Part shown: positions 57,787 through 64,000 of the stretch, piece after piece
Layout: the number at the start of each line of letters is the position of its first letter
Position numbering within the stretch: the stretch's first letter is position 1
Source: Glaciihabitans sp.
GTDB taxonomy: Bacteria; Actinomycetota; Actinomycetes; Actinomycetales; Microbacteriaceae
Direction of reading: 5' to 3'
Length of the DNA stretch: 64,000 nt
Assembly: GCA_025465535.1 (NCBI GenBank)
Contig: JAODMY010000072.1
Span: forward strand, 1-64,000
Translations under genes and position numbers: made by a program
The notes under the pieces: generated by a model
What the model was told of the DNA's origin: nothing
Database searches by the model: none
The model's input: the letters and a program-made list of their open reading frames with translations, nothing else

Positions 57787-58853
57787 CGACTTACCTTCTC
57801 GCCGGCGGTGGTACGGCCGGCCACGTCAATCCGCTTCTGGCGGTCGCCGACCGCATCAGGGATCGGGAACCGGATGCGACAGTTCTCGTGCTCGGCACGA
57901 GTGAGGGACTCGAGGCGCGACTCGTTCCAGAGCGCGGCTACGAGCTGCTGACCATCGAGCGGCTGCCGTTCCCTCGGCGCCTCGGAAGAAGCGCGTTTTC
58001 GTTTCCCCGTCGTTTCCGTGCCGCTGTCGCCCAGACGCGCCGTTACATCGAGGAGCGAAAGGTGGATGTCGTGGTCGGCTTCGGCGGCTACGCCTCGGCT
58101 CCCGCCTACCGCGCCGCGCATCTCTCCGGGACACCGCTCGCCCTCCACGAGGCGAACGCGAAGCCCGGCTTCGCAAACCGGCTCGGCGCGCGATACACCC
58201 GATTCATCGGAGTGGCCTTCCGCGAAACCAAGCTGCCGCGTGCGACCTGGGTCGGGATGCCGCTTCGTCGCGAGATCGAACAGCTGGACCGGCACGCCGC
58301 GCGCACGGAGGCGTACTCCTTCTTCGGGCTCGACGCGAGCAAGCGAGTCCTGCTCGTCACCGGAGGATCGACCGGCGCGCGTTCTATCAACACGGCCGTG
58401 TACGACGGCATCGCCAACATTCTCGGCGCGGGCTGGCAGGTCCTGCACATCGCGGGGGCGGCATCCACGCTTGCCGATCTCGGCCAGGCCGACTATCACC
58501 TGCTCAGGTACTGCGATCGGATGGACCTGGCGATCGCAGTCTCGGACCTCGCGATCGCGCGATCCGGTTCGGCGACCGTCAGCGAGTTCGCGGCCGTGGG
58601 GCTGCCCGCGGTGTTCGTGCCGTATCCGGTCGGGAATGGCGAGCAGCGCTTCAACGCGAAGGACGCGGTCAATGCCGGGGGAGCGATCCTGCTGGCCGAT
58701 GCCGACCTCACCCCAGCCTGGATCGCGAGCGACCTTGTTCCGCTCCTACGCAATCCCGCCGCCATCTCGCGACTCGCGGCGCGCATCGTGACCGTCGGCA
58801 CCCGCGACGGCGCCGACCGCATGGTCGACCTGTTGAAGCGCGCCCTGGCCTAA
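57783..58853 (+). CDS. murG: Lipid II-forming GlcNAc transferase
   Basis: This 356-residue GT-B glycosyltransferase adds GlcNAc to lipid I. Motifs include the glycine loop [29 protein letters not shown], the [12 protein letters not shown] segment, [12 protein letters not shown] in the C-terminal domain, and [23 protein letters not shown] for UDP-sugar binding. GTG at 57783 overlaps the ftsW stop. It is followed 11 nt later by murC. Confidence 0.95.
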   Translation: MTTYLLAGGGTAGHVNPLLAVADRIRDREPDATVLVLGTSEGLEARLVPERGYELLTIERLPFPRRLGRSAFSFPRRFRAAVAQTRRYIEERKVDVVVGFGGYASAPAYRAAHLSGTPLALHEANAKPGFANRLGARYTRFIGVAFRETKLPRATWVGMPLRREIEQLDRHAARTEAYSFFGLDASKRVLLVTGGSTGARSINTAVYDGIANILGAGWQVLHIAGAASTLADLGQADYHLLRYCDRMDLAIAVSDLAIARSGSATVSEFAAVGLPAVFVPYPVGNGEQRFNAKDAVNAGGAILLADADLTPAWIASDLVPLLRNPAAISRLAARIVTVGTRDGADRMVDLLKRALA

Positions 58854-58864
58854 AATCGATTCCG

Positions 58865-60283
58865 ATGATCAAGCCCGACCTAACGCAGCCTCTGCCCGCC
58901 GAGCTCGGATCGCTCCACTTCGTTGGTATTGGCGGTTCCGGGATGAGCGGGATCGCTCGCCTGTTCCTCGCCGCCGGTCACCGGGTCACGGGATCGGATC
59001 GAAGCGAGAACCACAACACGGAGGCCCTGCGCGAACTCGGCGCGACCATCGCGATCGGGCACGACGCGACCAATCTCGGTGACGCCGACACGCTGGTCTA
59101 CACCGGCGCGCTCTGGCCCGACAACCCCGAGTACCTGCTCGCGGTACAGCGGGGAATCCCTACTCTGCACCGATCTCAGGCTCTCGCCTGGCTGATCAAC
59201 AGGCAGCGCCTTGTCGCGGTCGCCGGTGCCCATGGCAAGACGACGTCGACCGGCATGATCATCACGGCCCTGCTCGAACTCGGGCAGGATCCGAGCTTCG
59301 TCAACGGCGGGGTCATCGAGTCGCTCGGTGTCAGCTCCGCGCGCGGCGAAGGCGAGATCTTCGTCGTCGAGGCGGACGAGTCCGACGGCAGTTTCCTGCT
59401 TTACGAGACCGCCGTAGCGCTGATCACCAATGTGGATGCCGACCACCTCGACCATTACGGATCGCACGAGGCCTTCGACGCCGCGTTCGTCAGCTTCGCA
59501 AACGCGGCCGCAGAGCTCGTCGTCGTCTCGAGTGACGATGCCGGCGCGATCCGGGTGACGAAGTCGCTCGCGGGCAAGCGCATCCTGACCTTCGGCGAGG
59601 ATGCCGCCGCCGACATTCGCCTGCACTCGGTTGTCACGAACGGTCCGGTGTCGTTCTCGGTGCGTTGGCAGGGAGCGGACTACGCGGCCCAGCTTCGCGT
59701 GCCAGGGCATCACAACGCCGTCAACGCTGCCGGAGCTTTCGCGGTTCTCGTGGGGATGGGTTTCGATCCGCAGGCCTCGCTCGATGCGATTGCGACGTTC
59801 GGCGGCACCGAGCGCCGGTTCGAGTTGCGCGGCGTCGTTCGCGGAGTCAGCGTGTACGACGACTACTCGCACCATCCGACCGAGGTCGCGGCCGCGCTGG
59901 CTTCCGCTCGCACGGTGGTCGGGGACGGCAGGATCATTGCCGTCCACCAGCCGCACCTTTACAGCCGCACGAAGATGATGGCCGGCGAGTTTGCCGAGAC
60001 CTACGAGCGCCTCGCGGACCACACCGTGGTGCTTGATGTCTACGGTGCGCGTGAGGATCCCATCCCCGGCGTCACGGGTGCGTTGGTGTCTGAGCGATTC
60101 GCGGACCCGAGCCACGTCGAGTACCTGCCCGACTGGCAGGAGGCCGCCGACCACGCCGCGGCCTTCGCGCGCGAGGGCGACATCATCATGACGCTGAGCT
60201 GTGGCGACGTGTACCGAATCGTGCCGCAGATCCTTGCATCGCTCGAAGCCACGGCCGAGGCAACTCCGGTGGCGACGGCGTGA
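58865..60283 (+). CDS. murC: UDP-N-acetylmuramate amino acid ligase
   Basis: This 472-residue Mur ligase has [17 protein letters not shown] at the start, the ATP loop [36 protein letters not shown], and the C-terminal [15 protein letters not shown] with HQPHLYSRT. It adds the first stem amino acid, L-Ala in most bacteria; Microbacteriaceae with B-type peptidoglycan can have Gly, which cannot be decided here. ATG at 58865 lacks a clear ribosome-binding site and may depend on coupling with murG. Confidence 0.95.
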   Translation: MIKPDLTQPLPAELGSLHFVGIGGSGMSGIARLFLAAGHRVTGSDRSENHNTEALRELGATIAIGHDATNLGDADTLVYTGALWPDNPEYLLAVQRGIPTLHRSQALAWLINRQRLVAVAGAHGKTTSTGMIITALLELGQDPSFVNGGVIESLGVSSARGEGEIFVVEADESDGSFLLYETAVALITNVDADHLDHYGSHEAFDAAFVSFANAAAELVVVSSDDAGAIRVTKSLAGKRILTFGEDAAADIRLHSVVTNGPVSFSVRWQGADYAAQLRVPGHHNAVNAAGAFAVLVGMGFDPQASLDAIATFGGTERRFELRGVVRGVSVYDDYSHHPTEVAAALASARTVVGDGRIIAVHQPHLYSRTKMMAGEFAETYERLADHTVVLDVYGAREDPIPGVTGALVSERFADPSHVEYLPDWQEAADHAAAFAREGDIIMTLSCGDVYRIVPQILASLEATAEATPVATA

Positions 60284-60296
60284 ATCGCGAATCGCG

Positions 60297-61334
60297 GTGA
60301 AGCGTCCAGAGGGCTTCGACCGACCGGAGATTCCGGCGCCCCCAAAAGACCGGAAGCAGGCTAAGCCCAGGCCGGGGAAGCCCACACCGGGCAAGGCGGC
60401 ACCTGGTAAAGCCACGCAGTCGGCTGCGACACAATCCGCTCCGGAAAAATCCGCGGATCCGTCTCGAGCCGCGCGAAAGGCTGGGGGCGAGGCGACCGTT
60501 GAGGCTCCGGATCCGAAAAACTCAGCGCGGGCCCTTGAGCGCGCCCAGCGCAGGATCGAGCGTGCCGAAGCCCGAAGATTCACTCGGAGCAGTCGTCGCA
60601 GGCGCCTGACCTGGCTGAGCGTCGGCGCGATCTTTGTCGTCCTTGTCACAGTGCTTGCCGTGGCGATCTTCTCGCCCATACTCGCCCTGCGCACCATCAG
60701 GGTCGAGGGTGCGACTTCGGTCAAGGTTGCCGCTGTCCAAAGCGCGCTGGATGACCAGCTCGGTACCCCGCTCGCTCTCCTCAACACCAGCCGGATCGAT
60801 CGCGACCTCTCGCGCTTCACCCTCATCCGAAGCTACGTCACTGAGATCATTCCCCCGAACACACTCGTCGTGCGGATTGTCGAACGCCAGGCGATCGGCG
60901 TCGTCAAGGTGGGGAATGTCTACGACCAGGTTGATCCGGCCGGGGTCGTACTGAAGAAGTCGACGACCCCTGGGAACCTGCCGGTGATCGAGATTGGGAG
61001 CGCCAAAGTCGGGGGTGCGGCGTTCGAGGCGGCAGTGAAGGTCCTGCTGGCGATGCCGACATCCCTTTCCGGCCAGATCGACACTATTTCCGCGAGCACA
61101 CTCGACAACGTCAGCCTGACGTTTTCCGGCAGTAAGCACACCGTCATCTGGGGGAGTTCAGCCCAGTCCAACGAGAAGGCGACTGTGCTCGCGGCGATGC
61201 TGAAGATCAAGCAGTGCCAGTCGATGCCGGTGCTGAACGTCACGGCGCCGCTGGTTGTCGCCTGCGGTCGCGGGGTGCCGACCCCGAAGCCGACTCCCGC
61301 GCCGACGTCGACACCGCCGGCCAGCCAGGGCTGA
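60297..61334 (+). CDS. ftsQ: Cell division protein FtsQ
   Basis: This 345-residue bitopic protein has a long basic, Pro/Lys-rich cytosolic N-terminus (about 100 residues), one membrane helix (LSVGAIFVVLVTVLAVAIF), and an extracytoplasmic POTRA domain beginning at LRTIRVEGATSVKVAAVQ, followed by the FtsQ/DivIB domain. It links FtsL/FtsB to the divisome. GTG at 60297 begins 14 nt after murC; earlier in-frame codons lie within murC. The C-terminus ends in a Pro/Thr tail. Confidence 0.9.
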   Translation: MKRPEGFDRPEIPAPPKDRKQAKPRPGKPTPGKAAPGKATQSAATQSAPEKSADPSRAARKAGGEATVEAPDPKNSARALERAQRRIERAEARRFTRSSRRRRLTWLSVGAIFVVLVTVLAVAIFSPILALRTIRVEGATSVKVAAVQSALDDQLGTPLALLNTSRIDRDLSRFTLIRSYVTEIIPPNTLVVRIVERQAIGVVKVGNVYDQVDPAGVVLKKSTTPGNLPVIEIGSAKVGGAAFEAAVKVLLAMPTSLSGQIDTISASTLDNVSLTFSGSKHTVIWGSSAQSNEKATVLAAMLKIKQCQSMPVLNVTAPLVVACGRGVPTPKPTPAPTSTPPASQG

Positions 61335-61434
61335 GCAATCATTCGTTCCGCACTGTTTCGCAACACGCGGGGGCGCTTGCCGGTCACTGTCGCTTCGGCG
61401 ACCTACCTTCAACTCAGGAAATGCATACTGAGCA

Positions 61435-61467
61435 TAACTTTAATCTTCTACCGGAGGTTGAAGGTTA
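61435..61467 (+). promoter_or_regulatory. Dyad upstream of ftsZ
   Basis: The 167-bp ftsQ-ftsZ gap contains an imperfect dyad: TAACTTTAATCTT (61435-61447) and AGGTTGAAGGTTA (61455-61467), 9 of 13 bases complementary with a 7-bp spacer. The right arm belongs to TGAAGGTTAGA, shared with one mismatch by the site upstream of the second merR gene. It is a candidate FtsR operator. Confidence 0.45.
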
Positions 61468-61501
61468 GAGCCAGGATGGAAGTTATCAGCGGAGGCCGGA
61501 C

Positions 61502-62662
61502 GTGACATCGAACCAGAACTACCTAGCCGTGATCAAGGTGGTCGGTATTGGCGGTGGCGGCGTAAATGCCGTCAACCGCATGATCGAACTCGGCCTGCGC
61601 GGGGTTGAATTCATTGCCATCAACACGGATGCCCAGGCGCTCCTGATGAGCGATGCAGACGTGAAGCTTGACGTCGGTCGCGAGATTACCCGTGGCCTCG
61701 GCGCCGGCGCGGATCCCGAGGTCGGCCGTCGTGCCGCCGAGGATCACGCTGAAGAAATCGAGGAGGCACTCGCCGGCGCGGACATGGTGTTCGTGACAGC
61801 GGGCGAGGGTGGCGGAACCGGAACCGGCGGCGCACCCGTCGTCGCACGCATTGCCAAATCGATCGGCGCGCTGACCATCGGTGTGGTCACGAAGCCGTTC
61901 GGGTTTGAAGGCAAGCGCCGCGCGTCCCAGGCCGAGACCGGAGTCGCGTCGCTGAAGAACGAGGTCGACACGCTCATCGTCGTGCCGAACGACCGTCTTC
62001 TCGAGATCAGCGATCGTGGCATCAGCATGCTGGAAGCCTTCGCGACTGCCGACCAGGTGCTTCTCGCTGGCGTCCAGGGCATCACGGACCTGATCACGAC
62101 ACCCGGCCTCATCAACCTCGACTTCGCCGACGTCAAGTCGGTCATGCAGGGTGCCGGTTCTGCGCTCATGGGAATCGGATCGTCGCGCGGAGCCGACCGG
62201 GCGATCAAGGCCGCCGAACTTGCTGTCGCGTCCCCGCTGCTCGAGGCGAGCATCGACGGAGCCCACGGCGTCCTCATCTCGGTCCAGGGCGGATCGAACC
62301 TCGGCATCTTCGAGATCAACGACGCCGCTCGCCTCATCCAGGAGGCCGTGCATCCCGAGGCCAACATCATCTTCGGTGCCGTCATCGACGACACTCTCGG
62401 TGACGAGGTGCGTGTGACCGTCATTGCTGCGGGATTCGATGGCGGAGAGCCCGCCGCAAAGCAAAAGGACAACAGGCGCAGTACGTTCGTCGGCGCGGGA
62501 ACGGGTGTGCTGGCAGCGGCCGCAGGCACCAGCCTGGCCGACGCTATTGCCTCGCCCGATGTGAACTGGGCCGACAGCGAACGCCCGGCCACGACACCGA
62601 TCGACCACGCCTTCGATGACGATGTCGACGACGAACTGGATGTTCCCGACTTCTTGAAGTAG
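61502..62662 (+). CDS. ftsZ: Cell division GTPase FtsZ
   Basis: This 386-residue tubulin homologue forms the division ring. It has [17 protein letters not shown], the GTP signature [12 protein letters not shown], the T7-like segment [11 protein letters not shown], and the C-terminal peptide DVPDFLK that binds partners such as SepF. The linker is short (about 50 residues). GGAGG lies about 6 nt before GTG at 61502. It has its own 167-bp upstream region with a candidate regulatory dyad, so it is probably not driven by the dcw promoter alone. Confidence 0.97.
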   Translation: MTSNQNYLAVIKVVGIGGGGVNAVNRMIELGLRGVEFIAINTDAQALLMSDADVKLDVGREITRGLGAGADPEVGRRAAEDHAEEIEEALAGADMVFVTAGEGGGTGTGGAPVVARIAKSIGALTIGVVTKPFGFEGKRRASQAETGVASLKNEVDTLIVVPNDRLLEISDRGISMLEAFATADQVLLAGVQGITDLITTPGLINLDFADVKSVMQGAGSALMGIGSSRGADRAIKAAELAVASPLLEASIDGAHGVLISVQGGSNLGIFEINDAARLIQEAVHPEANIIFGAVIDDTLGDEVRVTVIAAGFDGGEPAAKQKDNRRSTFVGAGTGVLAAAAGTSLADAIASPDVNWADSERPATTPIDHAFDDDVDDELDVPDFLK

Positions 62663-62711
62663 AGCCGGTTGAACTTCCGAATGGATCTGACTCTCGAAAT
62701 GGACTTGCGTC

Positions 62712-63395
62712 GTGCCACCTGATGAGGCGCCGCTCGCCGAGCGGCTCGAGAGGGTGCGAACGGCGGTAGCGGATGCCGCCGCCGTCGCTGGCAGGAGCCC
62801 AAGCGAGATCACGACGGTGGTGGTGACGAAGTTCCATCCCGCATCCCTCGTGCGAGAGCTGGCCGATCTCGGCGTGCGAGACATCGGCGAGAACCGACAC
62901 CAGGACGCCGCACCCAAGGCCGCCGAGCTCACCGACCTCGATCTCACCTGGCATTTCATCGGCCAGCTGCAGAGCAACAAGGTGCGGGCGGTGCTCGACT
63001 ACGCCAGTGTCATCCAGTCAATCGATCGCGCGTCAATTGTGGCTGCGATAGCCACGACCGGGAAGTCGGTTGACGCGTTCATCCAGCTGAATCTCACCGC
63101 TGATCCGCGTCGGGGTGGCGTTGTGGCGGCCGATCTCGACGCTCTGGTCGAGGATGTCCTGGCCGTTCCTTCGATCCGTCTACGCGGCCTCATGGCGGTC
63201 GCGCCGCTCGACGAAGAGCCCCGCCGCGCGTTCGAGATGGTGAGGAAAGCTTCCGACCGGATGCTTGCGCAGGCGCCCCTGGCGTCCGCGTTGTCGATGG
63301 GAATGTCGGGTGATTTCCGCGAAGCGATCCTCGAGGGCGCGACACACCTGCGCATTGGGACCGCAATCACGGGGAAACGCCCTGATGCCGGTTAA
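62712..63395 (+). CDS. yggS: Pyridoxal-phosphate homeostasis protein (YggS family)
   Basis: This 227-residue single-domain TIM barrel resembles the N-terminal domain of alanine racemase. VVVTKFHP holds the Lys that binds pyridoxal phosphate, followed by IGENRHQDA, WHFIGQLQSNK, SMGMSGDFREAI and LRIGTAITG. It buffers pyridoxal phosphate and affects amino acid metabolism. GTG at 62712 is used. It lies between ftsZ and sepF; the pgeF (YfiH) gene that often precedes it in actinobacteria is absent. Confidence 0.93.
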   Translation: MPPDEAPLAERLERVRTAVADAAAVAGRSPSEITTVVVTKFHPASLVRELADLGVRDIGENRHQDAAPKAAELTDLDLTWHFIGQLQSNKVRAVLDYASVIQSIDRASIVAAIATTGKSVDAFIQLNLTADPRRGGVVAADLDALVEDVLAVPSIRLRGLMAVAPLDEEPRRAFEMVRKASDRMLAQAPLASALSMGMSGDFREAILEGATHLRIGTAITGKRPDAG

Positions 63396-63431
63396 TCTCG
63401 GCTCAGAAGAAACAGTCTCTGGAGGCACACA

Positions 63432-63896
63432 ATGGCAAATCCGCTGCGCAAGACCATGGTTTACCTTGGGCTCGCCGATGAGGAGTTCGAATACGAGGAT
63501 GAGACACCATCCGCGCCGGTCGCTCCAGTCCAACACGTTGCACCGACCGTGGGCAGATCGGCTCCGGTCACTCCGCTTCGTCGACCAACTCCCAAGCAGG
63601 CAGGTCCGACCGAGATGAACGAGATCCTCACAGTCCACCCGCGCCAGTACAAGGACGCGCAGGTGATAGCCGAGAATTTCCGCGAGGGCATCCCGGTCAT
63701 CATCAACCTCTCCCAGATGTCAGAGCCGGATGCTCGTCGCCTCGTCGACTTCGCAAGCGGACTCTCCCAGGGCCTCTACGGCAAGATCGAGCGGGTGACC
63801 AACAAGGTCTTCCTGTTGTCGCCGGCTCACGTCGCGGTGAGTGGCGAGTCGGCGGAGGCCGATTCGGACGTCGAGGCGTCGTTCTTCCAGCAGTAA
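63432..63896 (+). CDS. sepF: Cell division protein SepF
   Basis: This 154-residue protein has an N-terminal membrane-binding amphipathic helix ([16 protein letters not shown]), an acidic and Pro-rich linker, and the SepF core (about 62-140) with [50 protein letters not shown] in pieces, and [10 protein letters not shown]. It tethers FtsZ to the membrane and is the main FtsZ anchor in actinobacteria, which lack FtsA. GGAGG precedes the ATG. No full gene follows before the window end. Confidence 0.95.
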   Translation: MANPLRKTMVYLGLADEEFEYEDETPSAPVAPVQHVAPTVGRSAPVTPLRRPTPKQAGPTEMNEILTVHPRQYKDAQVIAENFREGIPVIINLSQMSEPDARRLVDFASGLSQGLYGKIERVTNKVFLLSPAHVAVSGESAEADSDVEASFFQQ

Positions 63897-63911
63897 GCAT
63901 CGGGAAATGAC

Positions 63912-63985
63912 GCGAGCGAGTTAGCCTCGCTTGCGTTGAATTCCCCGTATTGATTTGCAATCCCCATACACGTATCGCGCGTGTA
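63912..63985. promoter_or_regulatory. Hairpin and dyad after sepF
   Basis: GCGAGCGAG (63912-63920) pairs with CTCGCTTGC (63926-63934) with one mismatch, a terminator-like hairpin without a T run. TACACG (63967-63972) and CGTGTA (63980-63985) form a perfect dyad with 7-bp spacer, followed by TACTCT at 63984-63989, a candidate -10 for the next gene beyond the window. Confidence 0.4.
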
Positions 63986-64000
63986 CTCTGGGATCTGCAA

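Noticed and set aside
58880-60826. A 648-codon antisense frame over murC and ftsQ
   Set aside because: It is a shadow of two certain genes, with no family resemblance and no promoter-like sequence upstream.

Overview
The window is high-GC chromosomal DNA with dense, mostly co-directional genes, many ATGA/GTGA start-stop overlaps and frequent GTG starts. Gene content and order are those of an Actinomycetota chromosome. The order aroG - pknL - Rv2175c-like - prenyl synthase - DUF3040 - mraZ ... ftsZ - yggS - sepF mirrors the mycobacterial Rv2178c-Rv2147c block. The divergent MurE and the absence of mycobacterial cell-wall genes point to the family Microbacteriaceae (inference).

Region 1 (1-9.1 kb) is a catabolic operon. 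It holds an isochorismatase-family amidase, two SDR dehydrogenases, a glutamine-synthetase-like ligase next to a FluG-type amidohydrolase, an N-terminal-cysteine (class II) glutamine amidotransferase-like hydrolase, a GntR/FCD regulator, and then a CoA-transferase III / MaoC hydratase / CitE lyase module. The set suggests activation of an amine by gamma-glutamylation, oxidation, deglutamylation, and CoA-dependent cleavage of the resulting acid. A small ORF containing an intrinsic terminator sits between the regulator and the CoA module.

Region 2 (9.1-15.3 kb) holds assorted oxidoreductases and hydrolases: a DUF3052-like protein, an S33 peptidase, an F420-type nitroreductase, a PanE-like reductase, an LLM flavin enzyme and a type B carboxylesterase. 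It ends in two identical 66-bp nested palindromes. Region 3 (15.3-20.6 kb) is a sugar or cyclitol operon, with two TIM-barrel isomerase-like proteins and two Gfo/Idh/MocA oxidoreductases, facing a divergent ROK repressor.

Region 4 (20.6-27.2 kb) holds MarR with an AlkA-like glycosylase, a CtaG-like membrane protein, PadR with an MFS efflux pump, an S4 RNA-binding protein, an LRV-repeat protein and a DUF1295 membrane protein. Region 5 (27.3-36.1 kb) is core: pgsA, garA, ftsR, a second merR, an orphan ParA, pyruvate carboxylase, a MinD-like ATPase and peptide deformylase. It is followed by a 93-bp intergenic tandem repeat.

Region 6 (36.6-47.5 kb) carries fadD, glucokinase, plsC, DAHP synthase, a PASTA kinase of the PknL type, a three-LysM cell-wall hydrolase, the Rv2175c-like putative kinase substrate, a polyprenyl synthase and DUF3040. 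Region 7 (47.6-63.9 kb) is the division and cell-wall (dcw) cluster, from a three-box MraZ operator to sepF. Its outstanding anomaly is murF, which is an in-frame 177-residue remnant lacking the whole ATP-binding domain yet still overlaps murE and mraY. No rRNA, tRNA, CRISPR array, insertion sequence or prophage was seen.
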